Shown in pieces: positions 1 to 9,689 of a DNA stretch of 64,000 bases (position 1 is its first letter; each line of letters opens with the position of its first letter). The DNA comes from Oleiagrimonas sp963821885 (GTDB lineage: Bacteria; Pseudomonadota; Gammaproteobacteria; Xanthomonadales; Rhodanobacteraceae): NCBI GenBank assembly GCA_963821885.1, contig CAWGFN010000004.1, positions 186,001 to 250,000 of the forward strand, read 5' to 3'. A program made the translations under genes and the position numbers. A model generated the notes under the pieces. The model was given only the letters and a program-made list of their open reading frames with translations, searched no databases and was not told the origin of the DNA.

Positions 1-145
1 TGCGCTTGAAGCTGGGAATGGCGATCATCATCAGCACGCCGGCCACCGCCAGCGTGATCATGAGCTCGATCAGCGTGAAGCCGCGCGCGGCTGCGCGAGG
101 CTTGGCGCCGAGACCGGCGCGTTGGAACGTTCGTGAGCGGATCAT
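1..145 (-). CDS. type IV pilin-like / FimT-GspH prepilin (5' end only)
   Basis: Only the first 48 codons lie in the window; the 3' end is cut by the window edge. The predicted protein starts MIRSRTFQR and carries the prepilin peptidase motif GFTLIELM at about residues 22-29, followed by a hydrophobic helix (about residues 30-45). This is the class III signal of type IV pilins and minor pseudopilins; PilD would cut after the Gly and methylate the Phe. The long basic leader and the text after the motif resemble FimT/GspH-type minor pilins, but the part that would decide this is missing. Start ATG at 145 is preceded by AGGGGC about 10 nt upstream. Confidence 0.75.
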   Translation of the reverse strand, partial: MIRSRTFQRAGLGAKPRAAARGFTLIELMITLAVAGVLMMIAIPSFKR

Positions 146-316
146 GGTCCGTTGCCCCTGATGCTTGTACCCCGCCTGCAGTATGGACAGGCGCGGGCCG
201 AAAGCCAGCGGGAAACCGACGAACGGCGGCATTTACCCGATCAGCGGCGCCCCGGGGCACGATTTCGTGAACTGGCGCGCAGCTGGACCCAGCGCCTCAG
301 CCCGTCCCCGGAAACG

Positions 317-341
317 AAAAAACCCCGCTGCGGGCGGGGTT
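317..341 (-). terminator. rho-independent terminator of tRNA-Thr
   Basis: On the minus strand an 8-bp perfect stem AACCCCGC/GCGGGGTT with a 5-nt loop is followed by six T. It lies about 30 bp downstream of the tRNA-Thr 3' end and fits its transcription stop. Confidence 0.85.
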
Positions 342-372
342 CGCGCGGCTCCGGATCGCCGCAGCCGATGCG

Positions 373-448
<76 letters not shown>

Positions 449-465
449 ATCGGCAAAGAGGCGGA

Positions 466-493
466 ATTCTAGCAGGCGGGCGCCGCGACGCAA
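466..493 (-). promoter_or_regulatory. sigma70 promoter of tRNA-Thr
   Basis: Minus strand TTGCGT, 16-bp spacer, TAGAAT, ending 17 bp before the tRNA 5' end. It sits between the ispH stop (504) and the tRNA. Confidence 0.7.
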
Positions 494-503
494 GGGTGGC
501 GAC

Positions 504-1448
504 TCATCCGGCGGCGATGCGCAATTCCCTGGGCAGGGCGAAGGTGATGCTCTCCGGCTCGCCGTCGAGCTCGCGCACGCTGTCGCCGCCGTGGGCGCGC
601 AGCCAGGCGATCACGTCCTTGACCAGGGTCTCCGGGGCCGAGGCGCCGGCGGTCAGGCCCACGCGGGCGACGCCGTCCAGCCAGGCCTCGTCGATGTGCT
701 CGGCGCCGTCGATCAGGTACGACGGCGTGCCCTGCTTGGCCGCCAGCTCGCGCAGGCGGTTGGAGTTGGAACTGTTGACCGAGCCGACCACCAGCACCAC
801 GTCGACCGCGTCGGCCAGGCGGCGCACGGCGTCCTGGCGGTTCTGCGTGGCGTAGCAGATGTCGTCCTTGCGCGGCCCCTCGATGGCCGGAAAGCGATCG
901 CGCAGCGCGGCGATGATGGCCTTGGTGTCGTCCACCGACAGCGTGGTCTGGGTGACGTAGGCCAGGTTGTCGGCCAGATCCACGGGCAGCGCGCCGACGT
1001 CGTCGACCGACTCGACCAGCGCGATGCGGCCGCTGTTGGCCGGATTCCACTGCCCCATGGTGCCCTCGACCTCCGGGTGGCCGGCGTGACCGATGAGGAC
1101 CACGTTGCGGCCCTGGCGGCCCAGCCGCGCGACTTCCATATGCACCTTGGTGACCAGCGGACAGGTGGCGTCGAACACCTTCAGGCCGCGGCTCTCGGCC
1201 TCGGCGCGCACCGCCTTGGACACGCCGTGGGCGCTGAAGATCACCGTGGCGTCGTCCGGCACCTCGTGCAGCTCGTCGACGAACACCGCGCCCTGGTGCT
1301 TGAGCTTGTCGACCACGTAGCGGTTGTGCACCACTTCGTGGCGCACGTAGATCGGCGCGCCATAGGACTCCAGCGCGCGCTCGACGATGGCGATGGCGCG
1401 GTCCACGCCGGCGCAGAATCCGCGCGGGTTGGCCAGGATGATTTCCAT
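504..1448 (-). CDS. ispH: 4-hydroxy-3-methylbut-2-enyl diphosphate reductase IspH
   Basis: Last enzyme of the MEP isoprenoid pathway: it reduces HMBPP to IPP and DMAPP with a [4Fe-4S] cluster. The protein is 314 aa, the normal family size. The three cluster cysteines are visible in PRGFCAGVDRA (near residue 13), FDATCPLVTKV (near residue 97) and DICYATQNRQ (near residue 198). The substrate-binding GHPEVEGTMGQ and SSNSNRL motifs are also present. I chose ATG 1448 (MEIILANPRGF) rather than the longer open frame to 1529, because the family starts just before this motif. It is the last gene of the leftward murJ-ribF-ileS-lspA-ispH block and lies 91 bp after lspA. Confidence 0.96.
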   Translation of the reverse strand: MEIILANPRGFCAGVDRAIAIVERALESYGAPIYVRHEVVHNRYVVDKLKHQGAVFVDELHEVPDDATVIFSAHGVSKAVRAEAESRGLKVFDATCPLVTKVHMEVARLGRQGRNVVLIGHAGHPEVEGTMGQWNPANSGRIALVESVDDVGALPVDLADNLAYVTQTTLSVDDTKAIIAALRDRFPAIEGPRKDDICYATQNRQDAVRRLADAVDVVLVVGSVNSSNSNRLRELAAKQGTPSYLIDGAEHIDEAWLDGVARVGLTAGASAPETLVKDVIAWLRAHGGDSVRELDGEPESITFALPRELRIAAG

Positions 1449-1539
1449 GGATGTTTCCGGGCGGCCGACCAGGCCGCGTTTGGGCCGCCCGGCAAGGCGG
1501 CAAACTCTGGTGACAAGTGTACTACTCAAGCCCCGGGGA

Positions 1540-2058
1540 CTAGGCGTCCGGGTGCCTGCCGGCGCCGAACATGCCGAAGGCGATCAGCAGCACCGCGCCC
1601 ACGGTGATGGCCGAATCGGCCAGGTTGAACGCCGGATAGGCCCAGTGGCCGAAGAACAGCAGCACGAAGTCGGTCACCTGCCCGGCGTGCAGGCGGTCGA
1701 TCAGGTTGCCCAGCGCGCCGCCGATGATCAACGCCAGCGGCAGGGCCGTGCGCCAGTCGCGGCGTGGCGTGCGCGCCAGCCACGCGGTGAGCCCGGCGCT
1801 GATGACCACGGCCAGGCCGGTGAAGAACCAGCGCTGCCAGCCGCTGCCGTCGGCCAGGAAGCTGAAGGCCGCGCCGCGGTTGAACGCCAGCGTCCAGTAC
1901 CAGAAGCCGGAGATCACCGGGACCTGCTCGCCAGGCCGGATCGCCGACAGCACCCAGGCCTTGGTCAGCTGGTCCAGGGCGATGACCAGCACGGTCAGCC
2001 ACAGCCAGCGCAGGGCGCGGGGTTCGCGCGTCGGCGCGCGGTTGGGCATGTCGGTCAT
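1540..2058 (-). CDS. lspA: lipoprotein signal peptidase LspA
   Basis: Inner-membrane aspartyl protease (signal peptidase II) that removes signal peptides from diacylglyceryl-modified prolipoproteins. It is 172 aa with four transmembrane helices. The catalytic aspartates are in NLIDRLHAGQVTDFV and FNLADSAI, the conserved NxxDR and FNxAD boxes. The start at 2058 lies 10 bp after the ileS stop, indicating translational coupling; an ATG at 2049 is also possible. Substrates in this window would include the BamC-like protein and the DUF2059 lipoprotein. Confidence 0.95.
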   Translation of the reverse strand: MTDMPNRAPTREPRALRWLWLTVLVIALDQLTKAWVLSAIRPGEQVPVISGFWYWTLAFNRGAAFSFLADGSGWQRWFFTGLAVVISAGLTAWLARTPRRDWRTALPLALIIGGALGNLIDRLHAGQVTDFVLLFFGHWAYPAFNLADSAITVGAVLLIAFGMFGAGRHPDA

Positions 2059-2068
2059 CGATGCGGCC

Positions 2069-4934
2069 TCAGAACCAGTTGCGCTCTTCGCCGCCGCCAT
2101 CCACGTTCTGCACGCAGCGACCGCACAGCTCGGGATGATCGGCGTGGCTTCCCACGTCCTCGCGATGATGCCAGCAGCGCACGCACTTGGCGGCGGTGAC
2201 CGGGGCCGCCTCGACCCAGGCCTCGCCGTCTTCCAGCGGCACCTGCACCGCCGCCTCGCCACGGCTGTCCAGCGAGGCCAGCTGCACGTCGGAGGTGATG
2301 AAGAAGAAGCGCAGTTCCCCGGCCACGTCGGCGTAGCGCTCGATCAGGTCGCCGTCCAGGTACAGCGTGACGCCGGCCTGCAGCGAGGCGCCGATCTCGC
2401 CGCCCTTGCGCATGCCCTCGAGCACCCGCGAGGCGGTCTCGCGGATCGCCAGCAGCTGCTTCCAGAAGACGCGCTGGCGGGCATCGCCCTGCAGCGCGTC
2501 CAGCCCCTCGTACCAGGTTTCGAACAGCACGCTCTCGCCGCGCTCGCCGGGCATGTGCTGCCACACTTCCTCGGCGGTGAAGCTGAGCACCGGCGCCAGC
2601 CAGCGCACCAGCGCCTCGAGGATGCGGTACATCGCGCTCTGCGCCGAACGCCGGCCGAGGCTGTCGGCCTGCATCGTGTACAGGCGGTCCTTGGTCATGT
2701 CCAGGTACAAGCGCGCCCATCTCGTTGGTGCAGAAGTTCTGCACGCGCTGGGCGATCTCCGGGAAGTCGCAGCGCTGGTAGGCGCCGACCACCGCCTGCT
2801 GCACGTCATGCGCGGCCTGCACCGCCCACTGGTCCAGCGGCAGGCACTGGGCGGTCGGCAGCAGGTCGGTCTTCGGGTCGAAGCCGGCCAGGTTGCCGAG
2901 CAGGAAGCGGCAGGTGTTGCGGATGCGCCGGTAGCTGTCGGCGACGCGCTTGAGGATCTCGTCGGAGACAGCCATCTCGTTGCGGTAGTCGGCCGAGGCC
3001 ACCCACAGGCGCAGGATGTCCGCGCCCAGGGCGTCGAACACCTTCTGCGGCGCGACCACGTTGCCCTGCGACTTGGACATCTTGCGGCCGTTCTGGTCGA
3101 CCGCGAAGCCGTGGGTGAGCACGGTGTCGTACGGCGCGCGGCCATGCATCGCCGCCGAGGTCAGCAACGAGGACTGGAACCAACCGCGATGCTGGTCCGA
3201 GCCTTCCAGGTACATCACGCGGTACTCGGAGGCGTTGCCGGCCTGCAGCTCGGGGCGCTGGTCGATCACGCAGGCATGGGTGACGCCCGAATCGAACCAC
3301 ACGTCGAGCACGTCGGTGACCTTCTCGTACTCGGCCGCCTCGTCGCCCAGCAGCTCGGCCGGGTCGAGCGAGTCCCACACATCGATGCCGTCCTTTTCCA
3401 CGCGCCGGGCGACCTGCTCGAGCAACTCGATACTGTCCGGGTGCGGTTCCTGGGTGCGCCTGTGCACGAACAGCGCGATCGGCACGCCCCAGGTGCGCTG
3501 GCGCGAGATACACCAGTCCGGGCGGCCCTCGACCATGCCGGCGATGCGCTCCTGGCCCCACGCCGGCACCCAGCGCACGCCCTTGATGGCGGTCAGCGCG
3601 GTGTCGCGCAGACCTTCGGCGTCCATGCTGATGAACCACTGCGGCGTGGCGCGGAACGCCACCGGCGTCTTGTGCCGCCAGCAGTGCGGATAACTGTGCT
3701 CGATCTCGGCGAAGGCCAGCAGCTTGCCGCGTTCTTTCACCAGCTCGGTGATGGTCGCGTTGGCCTTCCAGATGTGCTGCCCCTCGACCAGCGGCGTGCC
3801 CGGCAGGTACACGCCGCGCGCGTCGACCGGGTTGAGCTCGTTGGCCGGATAGCGATCGACCAGGCCGTAGCGGCGCGACACCGCGAAGTCGTCGGCGCCG
3901 TGGCCGGCGGCGGTGTGCACCGCGCCAGTGCCGTCCTCGGCCGAGACATGCTCGCCGAGGATGACCGGGATCTCGCGGTCGTAGAACGGATGCGCCAGCA
4001 GCTGGTTCTCCAGGCGGTCGCCGCGCGCGCGGCCGAGGATGTTCACCGACTCCACGCCGTAGCGCGCCAGCACGGATTCGGCCAGGGCCTCGGCCACCAC
4101 CAGCAGCACCCGGCGGCCGTCGCGCGCCGGGCCCTCGACCAGGGCGTAATCCAGCCCCGGCCCCATGCTGACCGCGATGCTGGCCGGCAGCGTCCACGGC
4201 GTGGTGGTCCAGATCGGCACCGCGACGATGGCGTCGTCGACGTCGACGTCGAACAGCGAGGCCAGCGCCACCGGATCGAGCGCGTCGTAGGCCACGTCCA
4301 CCGCCGGCGAGCGCTTGTCGGCGTATTCGATCTCGGCCTCGGCCAGCGCCGAGCCGCAATCGAAGCACCAGTGCACAGGCTTGAAGCCGCGCACGACGTG
4401 ATCATTGCCGTAGATGCGCGCCAGCGCGCGCAGCATGTCGGCCTCGTAGCGGAAATCCATGCTGCGGTAGGGCCGGCCCCAGTCGCCCAGCACGCCCAGG
4501 CGCTTGAAGCCCTCGCGCTGCAAGTCGATCTGCTCGGCCGCGTATTCGCGGCACTTCTGGCGGAAGGCCGCGGCATCGAGTTTCTCGCCCGGCTTGCCGT
4601 GCTTCTTCTCCACCGCGATCTCGATCGGCAGGCCGTGACAGTCCCAGCCGGGCACGTACGGCGCCCGATAGCCGGCCAGCAGGTGCGACTTGACCACGAT
4701 GTCCTTGAGCACCTTGTTGACCGCGTGGCCGATGTGGATGGCGCCGTTGGCGTAGGGCGGGCCGTCGTGCAGGACGAACACGCGCTCGCGATCGGCCGTG
4801 CGCTGCTGGATCTGCGCATAGCGGTCCACGCGCGCCCATTCCTCGAGCCAGTCCGGCTCGCGCTTGGGCAGGTTGCCGCGCATGGGGAAATCGGTTTGCG
4901 GCAGGTGGATGGTGCTCTTGTAGTCCTTGCTCAT
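2069..4934 (-). CDS. ileS: isoleucyl-tRNA synthetase IleS (apparent 1-bp insertion)
   Basis: Class I aminoacyl-tRNA synthetase charging tRNA-Ile. Visible landmarks are HIGH (AIHIGHAVNK near residue 68), KMSKS (GRKMSKSQGN) and a C-terminal zinc-binding segment with CVRCWHH and CGRC. The frame from MSKDYKSTIHLP (ATG 4934) is open to about 2711, after which homology continues in another frame to a TGA at 2069. Removing one base at about 2709-2710 (plus-strand CAAGCG to CAGCG) restores the expected NEMGALYLDMTKDRLYTM junction and gives 954 aa, close to the E. coli length of 938. As ileS is single-copy and essential, a sequencing error is the likeliest cause. Confidence 0.93.
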
Positions 4935-5070
4935 CGAAACATCGGGTCCGGATGGGTGCGGCGTGGCCTGTCGGGCCATGCGCGAAAACCGCGGCCCGGC
5001 GCCAGGCGGAACCGCGGAAAGACAAAAGGAACCGGCATCTTTGACGACGCGCCGGCTCAAGGCAAGTCCG

Positions 5071-6030
5071 TCAGCGGTTTTCGCCCTCCGCTGGCGTCTG
5101 GCCGGCCAGGATGTCGCGCGCCTGCGCGGCGTCGCGATCCATCTGCGCGACCAGCGCATCGAGTCCGTCGAAATGGGTCTCGTCACGCAGCTTGGCCACG
5201 AAGCGCACGCGGATGCGCCGACCGTAGATATCCTCGTCGAAGTCGAACAGGTGCGCCTCCAGCAGCGGCTGCGCCAGCCGGTTGACCGTCGGCCGCACGC
5301 CCAGGCTGGCCACGCCGGGCAGCCCGCGGCGACCATCGTCAAGGTCCACGCGCACCGCGAAGATGCCGCCCAGCGGCGTGACCCGGCGCCCCAACGGCAC
5401 GTTGGCCGTGGGATAACCGAGCGTGCGGCCAAGCTTCTCGCCCTCGACCACCCTGCCCTGCATCGAGAACGGCCGCCCCAGAAGACGTTCGACGTGCGCG
5501 AAATCGTTGTCCGCGAGGGCCACGCGCACGGCGCTGGAGGACACCCGCTCCCCGGCCACGCCGACCGGCTCCATCGCGCGGGCCGCGAAGCCGAGCTCGG
5601 CGCCCATCGATGCGAGCAGCGCGAAATCGCCGCCACGCTTGTGGCCGAAGCGGAAATCGCCGCCGACCCAGACCTCGCGCGCGGCCAGCCGCTCGACCAG
5701 CACCCGGCGCACGAAGTCCCCGGCCGGCATCGCGGTCAGCGCGGCGTTGAAGCGCAGCAGCAGGATCGCGTCCATGCGCGCGTCGCGGAACCCGGCGAGT
5801 TTCTCGCGCACGCTGGCCAGGCGCGGCAGCGGCTCGGGCGAGAAATACGCGCGCGGCAGCGGTTCGAAGCTGTTGACCACCGCGGCCAGGCCCAGCGCAT
5901 CGGCGCGCTCGCGCACCCGCGCCAGCAGCGCGGCGTGGCCGCGATGCAGTCCGTCGAAGGCACCCACGGTGACGACGCTGCCGCCCGGCGCCACGCAGGG
6001 GCCGGCAACGTCCCGGAACAGTTCGGTCAT
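5071..6030 (-). CDS. ribF: bifunctional riboflavin kinase / FMN adenylyltransferase RibF
   Basis: Makes FMN and FAD from riboflavin. It is 319 aa. The N-terminal nucleotidyltransferase half shows TVGAFDGLHRGHAALL (near residue 20) and the FGHKRGGD box. The C-terminal kinase half shows GRTLGYPTANVPLG and an EAHLFDFDEDIYG box. Start ATG 6030 (MTELFRDVAG) is 22 bp from murJ. Position between murJ and ileS matches the common gammaproteobacterial murJ-ribF-ileS-lspA-ispH order. Confidence 0.95.
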   Translation of the reverse strand: MTELFRDVAGPCVAPGGSVVTVGAFDGLHRGHAALLARVRERADALGLAAVVNSFEPLPRAYFSPEPLPRLASVREKLAGFRDARMDAILLLRFNAALTAMPAGDFVRRVLVERLAAREVWVGGDFRFGHKRGGDFALLASMGAELGFAARAMEPVGVAGERVSSSAVRVALADNDFAHVERLLGRPFSMQGRVVEGEKLGRTLGYPTANVPLGRRVTPLGGIFAVRVDLDDGRRGLPGVASLGVRPTVNRLAQPLLEAHLFDFDEDIYGRRIRVRFVAKLRDETHFDGLDALVAQMDRDAAQARDILAGQTPAEGENR

Positions 6031-6052
6031 CGGGCCAGTATAACGGCCCCGG

Positions 6053-7660
6053 TCACTGGCCACGCAGATCCCGCGGCCGCAGCCCGGCCGCGTAGAGCGC
6101 GCCGATGTAAGCCACGCCACCGGCGAACACCAGCGCCGCCAGGCGCCAGACGCGGGTCCATGACGACTCCGTGGTCCAGCCAGCCCAGTGCTCGCGGCCC
6201 AGCCACAGCACCACACCCATCACCGCGCAGGCCAGCACCACGCGCACGAGGTGACGCAACCAGCCCGGCTCGCTGTGGAAGATGCCGGCCCGCCGCAGGT
6301 GCCTCCACAGCAGCAGGCACTGCAGATAGCTCGACAGCGCACTGGCAATGCCCAGCGCCATGTGCAGGCCGGGCACGCGCGCGATGCCGGCCAGCCAGCC
6401 CGCCTGGCGCACGTCCGGCGTGGCCCACCAGCTGTACAGCAGGGCCACGAAGCCCACCGCGAACAGCATGTTGGCGATCAGCACCACCACGCTCACGCGC
6501 ATCGGCGTGCGCGTGTCCTGGCGGGCGTAGAAGGCCGGCAGCAGCACCTTGGTCAGGGCGAAGGCCGGCAGGCCGGAGACGAAGGCCAGGATCGACAGCG
6601 TCGCCATGTGCGTGTCGAAGGCGTTGAACTTGCCATGCTGGAACAGCGTGGCGATCACCGGCAACGCCAGCAGCAACAGGGCCACCATCGCCGGCAGCGC
6701 GATCAGCACCGCGAATCGCAGACCCCAGTCCAGCGAGCGCGAATACCCCGCGGAATCACCATCGACGAAGCGCCTCGACAGGGCCGGCAGGATCACCGTG
6801 CCCAGGGCCACGCCGAACACGCCCAGCGGCAGCTCCAGGAAACGCGTGGACAGCGACAGCCAACTTTGCGAGCCGGCCAGCAGGAAGGACGCGATCACCG
6901 TGTCCAGCAACAGGTTGACCTGGTAGATCGACGAGCTGAACAAGGTCGGCATCATCAGGCGCATGATCCGGCGCACGCCCGAATGCTGCCAGCCCCAGCG
7001 CGGTCGGGTCAGCAGGCCGATCCGGCGCAGCGAAGGCACCAGGAACACCAGCTGCACCACGCCGCCGGCCATCACCGCCCAGCCCATGGCCAGGATCGGC
7101 ACCTGGAGTCGCGGCGCCAGCCACAGCGCGCCGGCGATCATGCACAGGTTCAGCAGTACCGGCGCGAAGGCCGGCAGGGCGAAACGATCGAAGCTGTTGA
7201 GTGCGCCAGCGACCAGCGCGGTCAGCGAGACGAACCACAGGAACGGGAACGTCAGGCGCAGCAGCTGGATGGTCAGGTCCAGCTTGTGCGGGTCGTGGAT
7301 CGCGCCCGGCGCGAACAGCAACGCCACCTGCGGGGCGAAGACGATGCCCAGGCCGGTGATCAGCAGCAGCACGCCGCCCAGGGTGCCGGCCACGCGCGCA
7401 GTCAGCTCCTTGAGTTCGGCGTGGCTGCGGGTCTCCTTGACCTCGGTGAACACGGGCACGAAGGCGGTGGCGAAGGAACCCTCGGCGAACAGCCGGCGCA
7501 TGAAGTTGGGGATCCGGAAAGCCACCCAGAAGGCGTCGGTGACGGCGTTGGCGCCGAAGGCCGAGTTGATGGCCATGTCGCGCACCAGCCCGAACACGCG
7601 CGACAGCATGGTCACGCTGCTGAACGAGAGCACGCCGCGCAGGAGACCGGGCTTTTTCAT
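6053..7660 (-). CDS. murJ: lipid II flippase MurJ
   Basis: MOP-superfamily integral membrane protein that flips the peptidoglycan precursor lipid II to the periplasmic side. It is 535 aa and strongly hydrophobic, with about 14 predicted helices. Family motifs are seen at the N-terminus (MKKPGLLRG..SSVTMLSRVFGLVRD), in the ANAVTDAFWVAFRIPN segment and in LFAEGSFATAFVPVF. It is the first gene of the leftward block. The leader immediately upstream of the ATG is made of four copies of the heptad GAGTCCC and has no clear Shine-Dalgarno sequence, which is odd for an essential gene. Confidence 0.95.
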   Translation of the reverse strand: MKKPGLLRGVLSFSSVTMLSRVFGLVRDMAINSAFGANAVTDAFWVAFRIPNFMRRLFAEGSFATAFVPVFTEVKETRSHAELKELTARVAGTLGGVLLLITGLGIVFAPQVALLFAPGAIHDPHKLDLTIQLLRLTFPFLWFVSLTALVAGALNSFDRFALPAFAPVLLNLCMIAGALWLAPRLQVPILAMGWAVMAGGVVQLVFLVPSLRRIGLLTRPRWGWQHSGVRRIMRLMMPTLFSSSIYQVNLLLDTVIASFLLAGSQSWLSLSTRFLELPLGVFGVALGTVILPALSRRFVDGDSAGYSRSLDWGLRFAVLIALPAMVALLLLALPVIATLFQHGKFNAFDTHMATLSILAFVSGLPAFALTKVLLPAFYARQDTRTPMRVSVVVLIANMLFAVGFVALLYSWWATPDVRQAGWLAGIARVPGLHMALGIASALSSYLQCLLLWRHLRRAGIFHSEPGWLRHLVRVVLACAVMGVVLWLGREHWAGWTTESSWTRVWRLAALVFAGGVAYIGALYAAGLRPRDLRGQ

Positions 7661-7670
7661 GCGTAGATCC

Positions 7671-7702
7671 GGGACTCGGGACTCGGGACTCGGGACTCGG
7701 GG
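7671..7702. repeat. tandem heptanucleotide repeat (GGGACTC)n, murJ leader
   Basis: Four near-perfect copies of GGGACTC starting 10 bp upstream of the murJ ATG. Read in the murJ direction it is (GAGTCCC)n and occupies the place of the ribosome binding site. The same heptad occurs inverted at 7921-7960. Confidence 0.85.
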
Positions 7703-7920
7703 TGAGCGTTGGCGTGCTGCATTATCGCCCGCAGGATCTTTCCCGCTTCACCGAGAGAAGGCTTGTGGTCATGCTTCCCAGAGTACCGGGCCTCCCAGTT
7801 TCCGCGCCGGGACCGGGGAGTCGGGTTGGTCGGTGCCCGGAGGACATTGGCAACTTTCCCTGCCTCGTCAAGGCGGGACGGACGAATCGGGCGGTACGTC
7901 AGCAAGCATGCGCACACTGC
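7703..7920. other. intergenic segment between inverted heptad repeats
   Basis: 218 bp flanked by GGGACTC repeats on the left and their inverse GAGTCCC on the right. Open frames cross it but have no recognisable protein. It holds two loosely similar 40-bp stretches (minus strand) around GGTGAAGCGGGAAAG and GACGAGGCAGGGAAAG. Any murJ promoter must lie here, but I see no convincing -10/-35 pair. Confidence 0.4.
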
Positions 7921-7987
7921 GAGTCCCGAGTCCCGAGTCCCGAGTCCCGGGTTCGGAGTACCGGGTCCCGGGTACCGGGTCCCGGAG
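7921..7987. repeat. heptad repeat GAGTCCC grading into CCGGGTC/CCGGGTA repeats
   Basis: Starts with four GAGTCCC copies and continues with degenerate ACCGGGTCCCGGGTACC palindromic repeats. It lies in the shared murJ/rpsT intergenic region. Confidence 0.8.
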
Positions 7988-8077
7988 TTGCCGACGCCGC
8001 GGCAATCATGCTCATGCCCCGGGCCTCGGTGAAGCCGGTCAGCCCGATCAGGCAGTGCATCCGCAGGCTCGCGCCCC

Positions 8078-8111
8078 CCCCGGGTACCGGGTCCCGGGTC
8101 CCGGGTCCCGA
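8078..8111. repeat. CCGGGTC heptad repeat upstream of rpsT
   Basis: Tandem CCGGGTC/CCGGGTA units directly upstream of the rpsT promoter at 8126. Confidence 0.75.
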
Positions 8112-8125
8112 CCCCACCCAACCCA

Positions 8126-8154
8126 TTGACGAAACTCCAAGATCGCCCCATAAT
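8126..8154 (+). promoter_or_regulatory. sigma70 promoter of rpsT
   Basis: TTGACG, 17-bp spacer, CATAAT: a near-consensus promoter about 40 bp upstream of the rpsT start codon. It is the strongest promoter match I found in the window, as expected for a ribosomal protein gene. Confidence 0.85.
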
Positions 8155-8193
8155 TAACGCCTTTTTCCACGCCAACAGATCCGGAGTCATCCC

Positions 8194-8457
8194 TTGGCCA
8201 ACATCAAGTCCGCAAAGAAGCGCGCGCGTCAGTCCGAACAGTCGCGCATGCGCAACGTCAGCGCGCGCTCCATGATGCGCACTGCCCTGAAGAAGGTCGT
8301 CAAGGCGATCGACGCCAACGACAAGTCCGCCGCGACCGAGGCGTTCCAGAACGCCGCGCCGCTGCTGGACCGCTACGCCTCGCGTGGCCTCATCCACAAG
8401 AACAAGGCCGCTCGCCACAAGAGCCGCCTGAACGCGAAGATCCACGCCCTGGGCTGA
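8194..8457 (+). CDS. rpsT: 30S ribosomal protein S20
   Basis: Small-subunit ribosomal protein binding 16S rRNA. It is 87 aa, the normal size, and lysine/arginine-rich, with the family start ANIKSAKKRARQSEQSRMRN and the end HKNKAARHKSRLNAKIHALG. The start codon is TTG (8194), with GGAG 8 nt upstream; E. coli rpsT also uses UUG, tied to its autogenous control, so the weak start is probably functional. It is transcribed alone, divergent from murJ, with its own promoter and terminator. Confidence 0.97.
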   Translation: MANIKSAKKRARQSEQSRMRNVSARSMMRTALKKVVKAIDANDKSAATEAFQNAAPLLDRYASRGLIHKNKAARHKSRLNAKIHALG

Positions 8458-8482
8458 TCCGCTCCGGGCGACGTGTGCGAAG

Positions 8483-8506
8483 AAGCCGGCAGTCGCCGGC
8501 TTTTTT
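8483..8506 (+). terminator. rho-independent terminator of rpsT
   Basis: Stem AAGCCGGC/GCCGGCTT with loop AGTC followed by a T-run of six, 25 bp after the rpsT stop. Confidence 0.9.
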
Positions 8507-8552
8507 GTGCCCCGGGGCGGGACGCCGTTGAGGCTGCCGTGCCCCGCGCCGC

Positions 8553-9644
8553 TCATGCCTGCGGTTCCGTCCCGGACGCCTCGACGCCGCGAAGCCGGAT
8601 GTCCGCCGCGGCATCGGCGGCTTCGCGCTCGGCCTCGCGGCGGGCGTCGAAGAAACGCTGCGCCGCCAGGCAGATCTCGCGGGTGCCCTCGCGCGCGGCC
8701 GCGGACATGACGAACCAGGGCGCCTTCCAGTCGAGCGCGGCGACGATCTCCTCGGCACGCGCCTGGCGCTCGTCGCCGGCCAGCAGGTCGGCCTTGTTCA
8801 ACACCAGCCAGCGCGGTCGCTGCAGAAGTTCGGGATCGAACTGCTCCAGCTCGGCCTCGATGGCGCGCACTTGCTCGACCGGGTCGCTGCCGTCGATCGG
8901 CGCCATGTCGACCAGATGCAGCAACAGGCTGGTACGCGCCACGTGGCGCAGGAACTGCATGCCCAGGCCGGCGCCCTCGGCGGCACCCTCGATCAGGCCG
9001 GGGATGTCGGCGATGACGAAGCTGCGGTCGGTTTCCACGCGCACCACGCCCAGGCCCGGGTGCAGCGTGGTGAAGGGATAGTCGGCCACCCGCGGGGTGG
9101 CCGCCGACACGGCGCGAATGAAGGTCGACTTGCCGGCATTGGGAAAGCCCAGCAGACCGACGTCGGCCAGCAGCTTGAGCTCCATCTTCAGCTCGCGCTC
9201 CTCGCCCGCGGTGCCCGGGGTGGACTGCCGCGGCGCGCGGTTCACCGAGCTCTTGAAATGCATGTTGCCCAGGCCGCCCTTGCCGCCCTGCGCCACCAGC
9301 AGTCGCTGGCCATGCGCGGTCAGGTCGCCGATGATCTCGTCGGTCTCGACATTGGTGATCACGGTGCCGATCGGCACCCGCACCACGATGTCCTCGCCGC
9401 CCTTGCCGTACATCTGGCTGCCCATGCCGTCCTGCCCGCGTGGCGCCTTGAACACGCGCTGGTGACGGAAATCGATCAGGGTGTTGAGGCCCTCGTCGGC
9501 CTCCAGCCAGACCGAGCCGCCACGGCCGCCATCGCCGCCATCCGGACCGCCGAAGGGAATGTACTTCTCGCGCCGGAAGCTGACGCAGCCGTTGCCGCCG
9601 TTGCCGGCCTTGACCCTGATTTTTGCTTCGTCGACGAATTTCAT
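8553..9644 (-). CDS. obgE: GTPase ObgE/CgtA
   Basis: Ribosome-associated GTPase involved in 50S assembly and the stringent response. It is 363 aa. The N-terminal glycine-rich Obg domain spans about residues 1-158 (GGNGCVSFRREKYIPFGGPD). The G domain shows P-loop GFPNAGKST, G3 DIPGLIEGAAEG and G4 NKAD. The acidic C-terminal tail is short. ATG 9644 gives the family start MKFVDEAKIRVKAG; the frame is open further upstream without homology. The leader is filled by GGGAATC-type repeats with no Shine-Dalgarno, and a terminator after rpmA separates it from the usual rplU-rpmA-obgE operon. Confidence 0.96.
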   Translation of the reverse strand: MKFVDEAKIRVKAGNGGNGCVSFRREKYIPFGGPDGGDGGRGGSVWLEADEGLNTLIDFRHQRVFKAPRGQDGMGSQMYGKGGEDIVVRVPIGTVITNVETDEIIGDLTAHGQRLLVAQGGKGGLGNMHFKSSVNRAPRQSTPGTAGEERELKMELKLLADVGLLGFPNAGKSTFIRAVSAATPRVADYPFTTLHPGLGVVRVETDRSFVIADIPGLIEGAAEGAGLGMQFLRHVARTSLLLHLVDMAPIDGSDPVEQVRAIEAELEQFDPELLQRPRWLVLNKADLLAGDERQARAEEIVAALDWKAPWFVMSAAAREGTREICLAAQRFFDARREAEREAADAAADIRLRGVEASGTEPQA

Positions 9645-9689
9645 TGGGAAGCCGGGAATGGGGAATCGGGAATGGGGAATCGGGTCCGG
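9645..9689. repeat. GGGAATGGGGAATC tandem repeat, obgE leader
   Basis: Repeats of GGGAATG/GGGAATC abut the obgE start codon. Similar GATTCCCC and CATTCCC pieces in inverse orientation occur at 9797-9828. This repeat family is familiar from xanthomonad intergenic regions. Confidence 0.8.

Noticed and set aside
2069..4934. ileS as a true pseudogene
   Set aside because: Single-copy essential gene with only one inserted base; error is more likely, although reads are needed to be sure.
7671..8111. GGGACTC and CCGGGTC arrays as a CRISPR-like array
   Set aside because: Units are 7 bp and head-to-tail with no spacers; no cas genes in the window.
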